Shown in pieces: positions 35,366 through 47,000 of a stretch of 64,000 nucleotides of DNA. The translations under genes were made by a program, and so were the position numbers. The stretch's first letter is position 1, and every line of letters begins with the position of its first letter. The DNA is taken from assembly GCA_949358305.1 (NCBI GenBank), contig OX442314.1, forward strand, positions 5,335,087 through 5,399,086, written 5' to 3'. Origin of the DNA: Strigamia acuminata. Taxonomy: Eukaryota > Arthropoda > Chilopoda > Geophilomorpha > Linotaeniidae. A model generated the notes under the pieces. It searched no databases and was not told the DNA's origin. It was given only the letters and a program-made list of their open reading frames with translations.

Positions 35366-38300
35366 TCAGTCCGCAATGGAGGACCTGTAAATGTGAAAAT
35401 TGCAAAATTAGTGTAGTCAGTTTGTGTTTAGGGGGTAAAATTAAAGGTTGAGTGGCAGTAGGCAAATCTCGCGATTCATGCAGTCTGTTTCGCAGCTCGA
35501 TTAATCCCATTTCGTTTAGTCGTGGATTCAGGTCCCGTAGCTTTGATTCTCCATGAACTGGTCTGCCATTCCTCATTCTTCCGATTTCTCGGCCATAAAC
35601 CTCCGTTTGCGCAATTTTAATCAAACTGAATTTCGCGCGTGTCAGCTCGGCTGCTTTCAATGGGCCTCGATCTCGTCGACTGGCGTCTGTTTGTCGTTTC
35701 CCAGCGTTGTCTGCGAACCTGAAAACCCATGCCAGCGTTCGGATTGCCTTTGACAGCGATCCAAACCTGTCAAACGGAAAATTATTAGTTGTTGTTGTTT
35801 GTACCGCCTCGACGTGAATTTCTGCAGTTTCTTCATCGTCTTGCTCCTCGACTGTATTCGATGGCGCTTTTGGCCAGTTCTGGCAACTTCCGCGCAGCCA
35901 GTCCGGTCCCTGCCACCAAAGTCGGTCGGATATCATTGCTTCCGCGTCCATTCCCCTCGTCAGGCGGTCGGCTGGATTTTCAATTCCAGGCACGTGTTTC
36001 CATTCTTCAATTCTTGATTTTTCTCTTATCTCCAAGACTCGATTATGCACGAATGTTGGTGGTCGTTTGGACGTGTTTCCTATCCAGTGGAGGCATATCT
36101 GCGAATCTGTCCAAAAAAACATTTCACTTGGTGTCACCAACTCCTTAATTTGGTCGGAGAGGCGCACAGCAATCAATGCTCCCATGAGTTCAAGTTTTGG
36201 TAGAGTTAGTGGTTTGACAGGAGCTACACGACACTTTGAAATTATAAAATTTGTTTTGATCAAATCACCAGTACTGTTCTGTATATAGGCCACTGCCCCG
36301 TATGCCTTCGGACTCGCGTCGCAAAATATGTGCACTTCACACTGGTCGAACTCGTCCAATCCTAACCATCGTGGAATTTGAATGTATCTCAACGTGGGAA
36401 TTTGGTCGGTCCATTTTTTCCAGTCGGTGAGCAATTCGTTGCCCAATTCGTCGTCCCATGGCAGGTTCTTGAGCCACAGGGATTGGAAGAACATTCGTGC
36501 AGTCACCGTGAATGGCGTGGCAAATCCTAAAGGGTCGAATATTTGAGACGTTATTTTTATTACTTCTCTTTTTGTTGTTTTCTTGCAAGATGGGCAATTT
36601 TCTTCGACCGCCAGACTCAATTCGTCCGAGTTTGGGTTCCACTTGACTCCCAACACTTTGGTCTCTTCATCTGACATCAGCTGAGAGTCCGTGGGATTTT
36701 CCTCGCGAAATTTTGTTCTTAGTTCTGGCGAATTGGTCTGCCACTTGGCGAGTTCCATGCCGGCTGCTACAAAAATCAGATTAGCTTGTTGGAATGTTAC
36801 CAGCGCTTCAGCGTCGTTCTTGAGCGAAGAGATGAAGTCGTCCACGTACAGGCATCGCAATAGTAACTTCACAGTGTTGGGGTACTGTTTCTCGAATTTG
36901 CGCAGGTGGTGTCGGATGGTCGCGCTCAACAGAAATGGGCTCGGAGTAGCGCCAAATAATACTCGAGTTTGTCGTAGTATTTTCAGCAGTGCTTTTCCTA
37001 CGCCGTCCCAGTGTTCATCGATCCAGAAGAATCTCGTTGCGTCACGGTCCTTCAAGGCGATTTCAATCATGTGAAACGCCTTTTTGATGTCTCCCACGAT
37101 GGCCACTCTTCCGAGACGAAATCCCAACAGCACAAATATTAGTGACGGCAAAAAATTGATACCTTTCGACAAGCAGTCGTTCAAGGAGAGATGTCCCTTT
37201 CGATGTGAAGATGCATCAAATACCACTCTCAATTTCGTGGTTACGCGTTCTTCCTTGATGACTGGACTGTGTGGCATGTAGTAAATGGGTCCTGTTGCCG
37301 TTTGATTCGGAATTTCTTCGACAATGCCTGTTTTCAGTTGTTCGTCGATGACTTTCTTGTATTCCAAATACAGGTTGGGTTGTTTTCTGAAACGACGGAT
37401 TAGTGACATGATACGTTGCTCGGCGCCTCGATAGTTATCGTCCAGCTCGTTGCTATTCACAATCCACGGCAGTTCTACTGAATAGTTTGATCCTGTCCAC
37501 TTGATGGCCTTTTCGAATTTTTCCAACGTTTCAGTATCGTCGTTCGTTTCGACTGACTCGTGGCGGACTCCGATCGGTTCCAGTTCCCACATCCGGCGCA
37601 AAAGGTCATCTGTTGATGGGGCAAGCGTAATTTTATTAATTCTCACCGGTGCAGCAATGACTCTTGTTCCATTTGTGGTCTGTCCGTGCAGTGTCCAACC
37701 GAATTTCGTCTTCACGGCAATCAAATTCTCCTCCAAAAATTCCGTTTGTCCAGTCATCACTCGCCAGTAATGGTCCACTCCAATTAGCAGGTCCACTTCC
37801 TTCGAATGCAACGCAACTTGCTTGCAGGCCACTTCGATTTTTCTTCGTTGTAGTTCCGCTTTGAGTTGTTTGTTTGGTTGTTCTCCAGGAGTGGACGTGA
37901 CGTGGTCAGCTTCGATGGCTTCAATTGTGACTGCTGGCGACCTCGAGTTGGCGGGGCTGAGGACTAACTCGACTCTGTTGCGAACTTCTGATCTGGGCTC
38001 TTGCCCAAACACGGCCAAATTTATCGTTTCAGTGCCTAAAATTCTCAAATTCAGTTTTTTAGTCAACTCAGAGCGTATGAAGGTACGTTGGGCTCCCCCA
38101 TCGATATAGCACACTCCCAAAGCTGAGTGCGTTGGTCCGGCCATCTTCACCATCTGCACCATCAAAAATTCGGACTTGGGTGGACAGGTGGTAACGACTG
38201 CGTTGGTGTGGGTGATTCCCTCGCCGGCTTCTGTAGCTTTTGGTGTGTCGCACACGTGGGTGTGATGCGCTCCCTCGCAGCTGTAACATTTCATGCGAGT

Positions 38301-39557
38301 CCTACATTCTTCCGTCTTGTGGGGCACTTTCCCCAAGCACCTCATGCAAATCCCTTTTTTCTGCAGTCTTTTACGTCTCTCCTCCATCGTGAGCGGGCAT
38401 CTTTTCCGATTGTGTTCTGTGGAATCGCAAAATTGACATTTCATTATTAATACTGACAGTTGCGACGCCGATCCCGATCGAGGTTCCTTTTCTTTTCGAC
38501 TAAATCGTCCTTTGTTGGGGAGATTGTTGTCCGACGTTTTGTTGTGAGACGTTTCTGGCTTCGATTGGGTTTTTAGCATGTCGTACTTGGCGTGTTTAGC
38601 AATGTGATCACTCAACCAATCCATTAACTTCGTTATCGATCGCTCTCCATCGCAGTCTTTGTCATATTCCATGATGATACTACGTGGAACTGCAGACGAC
38701 AGCACGGGAAAAATGGTCCGCTGTATTTCCGCCAGTGGTACTTCGATGTTGGCCAGATTCTCTATGTTGACTTCCACGTGTCTGTGCAGCTTCTGTAAAC
38801 CCATTTGATCTCGCTCGCTGCTAACAGATGGCAAATTTATGAGGTTAGACAAGTATTTATTCTCGAGTACGATTTTGTCGCCGTATTTCTTCTGCAGACG
38901 TGCGATTGCGACGGTGTAATTTCCTGCGGTGATCTCGAGTGCTTTTATATCGTCGAGCGCCTCTCCAACCAGGTAATTTCTTAAATATAGAAGTTTATTT
39001 GTTCCGTCCAGTTGCTCGTCGTCACCGACTTGGATCGAAAACGTTTTCCAAAACCCTCCCCATTCTTCTGGCTTACGTCCGTCAAACTTGGGTATTTCAA
39101 GTGGCTTACGTTTGATGAATGGTTGACCGTTCGTCGGCGTTCCGCGTGGTGTTGCCGCCGTCACTGCTGCGGTAATGGCCGCCGCTAGCGCGTCGAAGTC
39201 CGCCGCCGGTTGTGCGTCCGCGTTCGGTCGTATGTTCTGGGGTAAATTAGGTGGGTAATTCATTTGAGTGTACCTGCTTAGATCGGCTCTTGATGCGGCC
39301 AAGCGGTCCTCCAATGCGTCGAGTGCTATTACGGTCTCGTCAATCTCCTGGTCGTTTTTTGCTTGATCCAGTGTGGCGTCGAACGTTTGTTGCACTCGCT
39401 TCTGTTTTTGTTCGAGCTGTTGCAGCCATAATTCGATTGTGGCTTGCGGAATTGCAGCTCGCCCATTCAGCGCAGTGGTTATCGTGGTCAGGAGTGTTTC
39501 CGTGACCATCATGGCCGCTCGGAATGCTTTGTTCTTTAACTCGAAATTTCTCACCAT
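35366..39557 (-). pseudogene. BEL-2 gag-pol, N-terminal part
   Basis: Starts at ATG 39557 ([10 protein letters not shown]) and stays open to the Gypsy-N insertion, about 1397 codons. Gag has an N-terminal helical region and knuckles [29 protein letters not shown] and [13 protein letters not shown]. Then come the Pao-type protease ([10 protein letters not shown]), reverse transcriptase with YVDD, RNase H ([11 protein letters not shown]) and the start of the integrase zinc finger ([11 protein letters not shown]), where it is cut. The sequence is related to BEL-1 throughout. Relative to it, BEL-2 keeps the gag segment that BEL-1 has lost. Confidence 0.93.
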
Positions 39558-39595
39558 TTTAGTAGATTTTTAGATGAATTCGGAATTTAAAATGT

Positions 39596-39613
39596 TCCCG
39601 GGTTTCGGCACCA
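39596..39613 (-). promoter_or_regulatory. BEL-2 primer binding site (tRNA-Phe)
   Basis: The minus strand reads TGGTGCCGAAACCCGGGA, identical to the BEL-1 site and complementary to the tRNA-Phe 3' end. Confidence 0.85.
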
Positions 39614-39614
39614 A

Positions 39615-40113
39615 TGTTAAACTTGAAGTAAATAAAAAGATATTCAAAGTTTACCAATTAATTTCTAAAGTCCTTGACTACAAGTGGATGTAACAGTTGA
39701 AAATCGCGTTGAAGTCCAAGATGGCGTTGGAGTATAAAGAAGCACGACCACACAGTTTTAGTTGAAAAAGTACACTGAGTTTTTATTCTAATCTTAAAAG
39801 GAAAAGGAAATGCAAATGACACGGTTCGCAGAACCAATCACAAGCATCCGTGAGATAGGGGAATGACGTGTTCAGGTAGAGGAATGCAAAACGGATTAAA
39901 GGGATTAACATGTCAAGATTCCAATAATAAAAGAACAGGTCAATACATATAAGTGGAAATAAAAATACATTATAACAAATTGGCAAAATCACAAATAAAA
40001 TATCGAAATCTCGAATAAAAATGGAAATACAAAGAAACAATATAAATTCAACAATACAAATCAAATAATGTAACTAAACAATAATTCACGCGTAAAATCA
40101 TCCGATTTTCACA
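39615..40113 (-). repeat. BEL-2 5' LTR
   Basis: Partner of 15549-16047. It is separated from the primer site (39596-39613) by a single base. Confidence 0.95.
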
Positions 40114-40229
40114 CTTTATTTGTTTTAATTAGTCGTCTTTATATTCATCATTTTGCTCTGTCTTTACACAGCAATAACTGCATCACTTTTGAATATTTGC
40201 CCAGTCTCGTTGAGTGGCTGATAGGAGGT

Positions 40230-41332
40230 TGTGACCGCTAGGCCACCCTGGTGACCTACGGCACTGCCACACACCGCCTACGGCCCCAAAGGTCAACCCC
40301 TCTGTGGGTGATTGACCTAGCCCGGGGAGGAGGGAGTGGAGTGGTGTGGTGAGTAGAGGAGAGAGAGAGAGTAGCACTGGACACGGACTGAGAAGGACGT
40401 GTCTGCAGTGGCTCCAGAGGAGAAGGCTTTCATCTTGGGAGGGACAAGAAGTGTCCCATGTTTGTAATTTTATGTTTGTTTTTAGAAAACTTTAATAAAT
40501 TAATTTTAATTTTTTAACAAACATAAAATTACAAACATTAAAATTACTGCTAAAAATAAATAAAAAAATAAGTAAAAATTTTCACAAACACAGCAGGATT
40601 TGAACCGGTGTGGAAGGATTCCTAGTCCATTTGCCTTAACCACTGGACCACCACTACAAACTATTGTTATCTTCATGAAGACAGTCATGTTGGTGAACAA
40701 AGTTCTGATGTCATGACATCATTGAATCTCAAATGATGAAATGACATCATTGAATGTCAAATGATAAAATTCAACCTGGATCTTGGAACTATTTTTTACC
40801 TAGCAACAGTTGTTTACAATATTCCTCCACAAGCCTAATTACTCCCAAAAGTGTACTGTCACTGTAGAAAGAGTCCAAATTTGATGTTTGATTTATTTCT
40901 TTTTGCCTGTTCATGGCATAAAAACATTTGGGCAGCTTATTTACCTGTTTGAGGTAAATAAATTCCTCAAAAATTTTGGACATGACCGAAGAGTCTTATT
41001 GGTGCACTCCCCTTGTCAGTACAGCGGCGTCAACCGTTGTGCAGCCTCCATGAGTGGACGCGTGGGTCGTAGGTAAGTACGACACGAACGTTTAGTCGAA
41101 CCGACCACGTCACCCATTGGGTTCCCACCCAGTGTGTGACGGGTCGGTTGCCGGTGCGGCGTGCCTTCGTGGCACCCCCGCAACGGGTAACGGGAATTCC
41201 CATACCCCTAGACAACAATAATAAAGGCCAACCAACCAATATTAGGGGATGTTTCGTTATTTACGTGAGTATGCGCCCCAAACCAGTGCTTTCAGTCCCC
41301 TGATTGCATTGGCGAAGGCCATACCAGTCACA
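40230..41332 (+). mobile_element. Solo LTR S2, interrupted by a SINE-containing insertion
   Basis: Starts TGTGACCGCTAGG and ends CCAGTCACA, with TSD AGGT at 40226-40229 and 41333-41336. It belongs to the S1/S3 family but carries about 600 extra bases (about 40430-41035) that include a tRNA-Ser-derived SINE. The uninterrupted host sequence is seen at 55040-55080 beside gene B. Confidence 0.85.
40445..40660 (-). mobile_element. tRNA-Ser-derived SINE
   Basis: The minus strand from 40657 reads GTAGTGGTGGTCCAGTGGTT and, further on, GGTTCAAATCC. These are pol III A-box (TGGTCCAGTGG) and B-box positions of a tRNA-Ser-like head, with anticodon-stem remnant GGACTAGGAATCC. The AT-rich body contains TTTTTAGCAGTAAT. 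It is not a functional tRNA: the acceptor stem is not maintained and the variable arm is missing. Confidence 0.75.
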
Positions 41333-41665
41333 AGGTTTCCGAGACCCTATGAGCTAATACTTACAAGGAGACCGCAGGAGTGTGTCCTTCACAATTGTTT
41401 AATTTATGGTATGTTAAAATAAAGTATTGTTTTTATCTAAACAGTCAATACTTTCTTTATTTAAATGCAACGCTCTTTCACATAGTTACAAAGGGGTGAC
41501 ACCTGTATAGGGATGACACTGAGCCGGAAAAAATATATGATATTTTTTTTTCATATAGGGGGTGACACCTGGCCGGGATTGAAAAAAATTTTGATTTTAA
41601 CTGTTTTCGAGGATGACACCAGCGATATCCGCCCCGGGTGTCACCCATGCTAGCTACACCACTGA

Positions 41666-41815
41666 CTAGGAATCTTTCCACACAGGTTCAAATCCTGTTG
41701 TCTGTGAAAATTTTTACTTTTATTTTTAGCAGTAATGTTGATGTTGATTATTTTATATTTGTTTTTAGAAAATTTTAATTTAATTAATTTTAATTTTTAG
41801 AAAGTTTTAGAAGTA
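41666..41815 (+). mobile_element. 5'-truncated copy of the tRNA-Ser SINE
   Basis: Begins within the anticodon stem (GACTAGGAATC), keeps the B-box (GGTTCAAATCC) and the same body (TGTGAAAATTTTTAC, TTTTTAGCAGTAAT). It is preceded by GGGTGTCACCC-type ends of another, unidentified repeat (41495-41660). Confidence 0.7.
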
Positions 41816-42090
41816 ATGAGGGTGGGCCAATGGGAGAAAGGCCACTCTTATGCTCTGTCAGAGTATACAGTAGTATTGATGCTAGCATCAAAGTGTGAGA
41901 TGTGGCCCATTCTTTCTCCAAAGAGACCCTGGACTGAGAATATCTCACGATTTCATCTGCAGATCTGCCCCTAAGTGAATTTGAGCAGTCAGTTTCCGGT
42001 GATGTAACCGATATATCATCGTCTCTGATAAACGTTTGTCTGAAAAGGACAGAATGTAATAAAGAGATCTCAGTTTTCAGCGCCCTTTCA
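41816..42090 (+). repeat. Dispersed repeat R, copy 1
   Basis: Starts near AAGTAATGAGGGTG and runs to an AATAAAGAGATC. It recurs at 55453-56330, where a hAT-like MITE splits it. LTR-like (poly-A signal near the 3' end), but no partner or TSD was identified. Confidence 0.6.
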
Positions 42091-42153
42091 ATTCATGTCA
42101 TGGAAGTTTCATTTGGGTCCTGTTCTTACTTGGGTTTCCACACACAAGACAAG

Positions 42154-42323
42154 TGTCGTATCCTTGGATCGCTGCATGAAATAAGGACACGGGTGTGTTG
42201 GGTGATGCATAAGTTACAAGTGCTTTATTCAACATCAAAACGGATACAGGTGAGCACCGGCGCCAGGTGTCACCGTACATATGCGCCATCTAGTGGCGGC
42301 TCTCAATATTACAGAATACCACA
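42154..42323 (-). repeat. Gypsy-2 3' LTR
   Basis: 170 bp, TGTGGTATTC... to ...GGATACGACA on the minus strand. It provides the empty site for the MITE in the other LTR (GATGCATAAGTT). Confidence 0.93.
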
Positions 42324-42369
42324 TCACTCTTTTTTTCAAATAATAACATGTAACAAGTATTTTTAAAAT

Positions 42370-43839
42370 GGCCGAGGCTATTTCCCCCAACGTTGGGGGA
42401 AATAATATGTACCTTATTTCCCCCAACGTTGGGGGAAATAGTCGGCCCTCACTGGCCAGACTATTTCCCCCAACAACTTTTTTTTGTACCGTAGGGGGAA
42501 ATAACATGTACCTTATTTTCCCCAACGTTGGGGGAAATAGTCGACCCTCACTGGCCAGACTATTTCCCCCAACAACTTTTTTTTGTACCGTAGGGGGAAA
42601 TAACATTTCCCTTATTTCCCCACACAGTATGATGACAATGTTTTGCCGAATATGCCGTATACCGAATATTCGGCCCATTACAACTGATTACATAATTTAT
42701 GTAGGAGATAAAAATATCAAATACCAAATTTATTACTAAAATTATTCAATATTTATTGGTATTGGATTACATGTGTAACAAGTAAAATCTTCTACACTGT
42801 TTAAATCGTTAAGAAAATTCACATCCTTGTAATCATACTCAAGTAAACAATCACGATGAAACCACTCACTGCACTTGTTGCATCTAATCATACCTCTCAC
42901 CTTCTTTGTTCTGCAGAAACAATAGACTCTATCATAACATTTTTTTTTCTTTGGTTTTAATCCGGAAATGTTATCGGATGGAAAACATTCAAACCGCGTA
43001 CTATGCTGCAAAAAAGACTTCACCAAATGTTTTCTTAGGGCAGGGTGACTAGGGCTGAAATTGCTGGGATTCTTATTAGCACAGAGAAACAAAGCATTTG
43101 CAATTGCAAATAACCCACAATCATGTGAATTTTTTTGCTTTGCACAACTTTGTACCTGTACATTCAATTTCAATGAGTCATTACATAACCGAACCAAACT
43201 ACTAACAACAGAAATGTTTTTATCATGTACATCACTCAGAAGTGAATCGTACACGTTTATAACGATAGCACTTTCCCCAATTTTGCCGGAAACAACATTC
43301 CAATGGTTATTATTCACGTGGCAAATCTGAACGAAATAATCTGAACACGGACTGAATGTTGGTAAACGGCTAGCACCAAAACTTACTGATTGTAGTCCTT
43401 CAACAGAAGGGTAATCTCTTTTCATCATACCCATAGCTGCATCAATAATACTACCGTCGAGAAAAGCAATGCCCCTTAAAATCAATAAATGCTTCATGTT
43501 TAGCGGAATCGAACATACTTCAACCCATTCTGTATTTTCTTCCGCACTGCAGACGTACGCCATACGTGACGGCTCACTCGACCAATCAATGTTGAGTGGA
43601 CACAACAGATTGTTGGGGGAAATAGTCTGGCCAGTGAGGGTCAACTATTTCCCCCAACGTTGGGGGGACTATTTCCCCCAACGTTGGGGGAAATAAGGGA
43701 AATGTTATTTCCCCCTACGGTACAAAAAAAAGTTGTTGGGGGAAATAGTCTGGCCAGTGAGGGTCGACTATTTCCCCCAACGTTGGGGGAAATAAGGTAC
43801 ATATTATTTCCCCCAACGTTGGGGGAAATAGACACCTCG
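42370..43839 (-). mobile_element. Ulp1-PHD element with palindrome-array inverted ends
   Basis: A 1.47-kb insertion in the 3' untranslated part of Gypsy-2, flanked by TTTTAAAAT (42361-42369 and 43840-43848), a 9-bp (or 8-bp) duplication. Both ends are long inverted repeats made of modules. The palindrome core CCCCCAACGTTGGGGG, within TATTTC...GAAATA, occurs at 42379-42404, 42415-42440, 42514-42539 (one variant), 43646-43668 (partial), 43670-43695, 43769-43794 and 43805-43830. These are separated by GGCCAGTGAGGGTC and ACAAAAAAAAGTTGTTGGGG spacers. It encodes a protease-PHD protein but no recognisable transposase. The TSD length fits Mutator-like or KDZ (Zisupton-type) elements. Confidence 0.8.
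42742..43563 (-). CDS. Ulp1-like (C48) cysteine protease with C-terminal PHD finger
   Basis: First ATG at 43563 (MAYVCSAEEN), 273 aa; the open frame extends upstream to the inverted repeat. The protease domain begins around LRGIAFLDGSIIDAAMGMM. The catalytic set is visible: His in NNNHWNVV, Asp in INVYDSLL, and Gln/Cys in QKNSHDCGLFAI. The Ulp1/SENP family cleaves SUMO or related ubiquitin-like modifiers. The C-terminal ~55 residues form a PHD finger (YCFCRTKKVRGMIRCNKCSE, WFHRDC, CYTC; C4HC3), which in other proteins reads histone tails. Ulp1 domains are frequent passengers in DNA transposons. I see no transposase nearby. The catalytic residues are intact, so it may be active. Confidence 0.85.
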   Translation of the reverse strand: MAYVCSAEENTEWVEVCSIPLNMKHLLILRGIAFLDGSIIDAAMGMMKRDYPSVEGLQSVSFGASRLPTFSPCSDYFVQICHVNNNHWNVVSGKIGESAIVINVYDSLLSDVHDKNISVVSSLVRLCNDSLKLNVQVQSCAKQKNSHDCGLFAIANALFLCANKNPSNFSPSHPALRKHLVKSFLQHSTRFECFPSDNISGLKPKKKKCYDRVYCFCRTKKVRGMIRCNKCSEWFHRDCLLEYDYKDVNFLNDLNSVEDFTCYTCNPIPINIE

Positions 43840-44005
43840 TTTTAAAATAAATAAGTTAAATAAAATCATTAACAATTTGATTCAATTATAATAACATTTT
43901 CTGTCCAGGCCTGAACTTATACTTCTAAACAATCAAAATATTTCTGTTAAATATTAGTACTCTTTTGAACAACATTACACAACTCTTCTACGACGTGTCG
44001 ACGTA

Positions 44006-47000
44006 TCAAAACCGCCCAAGTACTCTGGCGCCTTCCTTTTCCGTTCGGACCTCCTTGGCACAAAACCCGGTAATGCTGCTGGTCTCGCTCGTATAAAATA
44101 CGCCTCTTGGTGGTGGCCCAGGCTGCAAATGGGCATTCGGCCTCGGTTGCTCTGGTTCCGCCTCTGGAATGTTGTCCTCATCAAATGGGAAATATCGCCT
44201 GACTTTCGTCACGTTTCTCTTCACGATTCTGCCGTCATTTGATTTTAACAATAGACATTTCCCATTCTTTCGAAATACAGTCATCAAATCGTGTTCGTAC
44301 GCCAGATCGAGCTTGTGCGTTCTCGACTTCGCCCCTAAAACTCTATCGCCTTGTTGGATATCGCTTTCCTTGCTCCCACGACGCTGATCAGCGTACCGCT
44401 TCGATTTGTCCTTTTCTTCGGCATCTTTCTTTTTCACCATTCGATGTAATTTTCCCCTCTCTTCCGTCATAATCTGTGGCAATTTCGTCCTCATCTTTCT
44501 CTTCGTCATTAGTTCGAAAGGAGATACTCCCGTCGTCCGGTGTGGAGTGCTCCTGTATGACTGTAGAAACCTTCCGAGCGCTTTCTTCCAATCGCCGCCT
44601 TCAACTTTCGCCGATCGGAAAGCCTTCACGAAGCTCTTGTTTAAGCGTTCCACGGTTCCGTTAGCCTGGGGCCAGTATGGAGTGACCCTTCGATGGTAGA
44701 CACCGTGTTCGTCCAAAAAATCCTTAAAGTTCTGGGCCACGAACTGGGGACCATTGTCCGACGTCAGGGACTCCGGGATTCCCCACCGCTCGAACACGCG
44801 ACGTAACCAACGGGTTATTACCTCCGACGTTGTCGATTTTAAAATCCGCACTTCGGGCCAACGCGAATAATAATCGACGAGAACGACAATCGAAAGGCCG
44901 TCCCGAAACGGGCCACAAATATCGATTGCCAGCTCCACGCCGTGGTCTAAACCAGGCCACCAGACCTTTTCGCGTAGGCGTTGTTTAGTTCGAACGACGC
45001 CCTGGTGACCTTGGTGTCCCAATTCGATTACCCTGTTTCGTAGCGATTCCGGCATCACAATTCGTGCTCCACGAAGTAAAATTCCGTTTACCATCGCCAG
45101 TTCACTTCTAACAAGCTGGAACTTCTGTAAATCCTCTGCAAATCTGGTTCCGTCCTGCAAACAATTGTTAATTTTGCAAATTTCCTCGTCTGCTTTCGAC
45201 GCCAGTTCTACTTCATCTAAAGTCCTTGCCTTTGGTAGCGCGCTCTCGAGAATGAAACGCACGTGCCCCTCCGTTTGTCCAAAAACACTTTTTCCCTCTC
45301 CGACCGGCAGCAAACGAGAAAGCGCGTCCGCAATGTTCGCGCTGCCCGGCCGGTGACGAATCGTGAATTCGAAGGACTGCAGCCTCAGGACCCATCTTTC
45401 CATCCTGGCTGACGGCTTCGATCTGGTTCCATAAATCGTCTCGAGCGCATTGTGGTCCGTAATTAGGAGAAATGGCATCCCAATTAAATAAATACGGAAG
45501 CGCTCACAGCCCCAAACGACTGCGAGCCCCTCCTTCTCAGTCTGCGAGTAACGTCGCTCTACGTCGGACAAGGTGCGGCTGGCGAACGCAATCGGCTTCA
45601 TTTGTCCGTCAGTCTGACGTTGGGTCAGCACCGCTCCCAGCCCGACGGGCGACGCGTCGACAATCAGCTCAGTCTCGACGTTTTTCCGGAAGAACGCCAA
45701 CACGTCCGAGCTGCATAAAAGTTCCTTCAATCTCTCGAATGCATCGTTCTGGCGTTTTCCCCACTCGAATGTGATGTCCTTCCTAGCCATCAATCGAAGT
45801 GGCTCCGCCTCCGTCGCAAAATTAGGGATGTATCTGGCACAATAGTTGATTAGGCCTAAGAAACTCCGAATCTCGGTCTCGTTTTTCGGGGCGATGGCAT
45901 TTCGAACTGCCTCCACCTTCGAATCCGCAACTGAAATTCTACTTTTAGAAATTACATGTCCGAGAAAAGTCACCTTTGATACCTCAAAACAACACTTTTT
46001 AAGATTTAAAGTCAAACCATTTTGAGATAATGTCTCGAGAACTTTTTCCAAACGTTCATCGTGTTCCGCAGTTGTTCTTCCGTGTACGACAATGTCGTCG
46101 AGCGAATTCCTCGTGCCTTCGCAATCCGCCAAAATATTCTGCACGATGCGCTGGTATTCTTCCGGCGCGCTTGCAATTCCGAAGAAGAGTCTCTTGTAGC
46201 GGAACAGGCCACGGTGTGTCACAAACACGGTGTAACGTCTCGAATCTGGTTTAAGTGGAATCTGTAAATATCCTTGACGACAATCGAGCTTCGAAATCAG
46301 CTCCGCACCGTCGATTTCGTCCAGGACCTCCTCCATGGTGGGCAGCGGATGGCGATTCCTTTTGACGGCTTCGTTGACAGCACGCATATCGAGGCAAATG
46401 CGTATAGAACCATCGGGCCTTTTCACGGGCACGACGGGCGAAACCCACTCGGTTGCCCCCGTGACCGGCTCGATGATATCTTGCTGTAAAAGGTTGTCAA
46501 TTTCGATGTCAAGTTGTTTGCGAATATGGAATGGAATCCGCCGCACAGATTGTGCAACTGGTCGCACATCCGGATCCATGTAAAGTTCCAGTTCAAACTC
46601 TTTGAGTTTTCCAATTCCCTTAAAGACATCTCGGAATTTCGTAATTCGATTGGCCAAGTCCTTTCGTAATTTGCCTACAGACTCATCAAATAAAGAATCA
46701 TCATTATTAATTTCATTTACTGTCTCTTCATCGATTTTCAACAATCCCAGTTCTTTAGACGTTTTCCTGCTCAATAAAGGAAGCTTTCCTGTCGGCACAA
46801 CCAAAAATCTCGCATTTACCGATTTCCTTGCGGTTTGCACCTGTGCGTTGAATTCACCGCTAACTACTAGTGGTTCGTTCACTCCATACGCGAACAGTCT
46901 CGTCCTGGTTGGCGTCAGTTTGATTCCTTTCTTTTTCAATAATAACCAAGTCCTTTGATCAATTATATTCACTGAGGAACCTGAATCCAGCAAAACTTTC

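Noticed and set aside
40590-40657. tRNA-Ser gene
   Set aside because: A and B boxes are present, but the acceptor stem and variable arm are not maintained and the body is SINE-like.
42379-43830. CRISPR-like array
   Set aside because: Repeats are palindromic transposon end modules with shared, not unique, spacers, in animal DNA.
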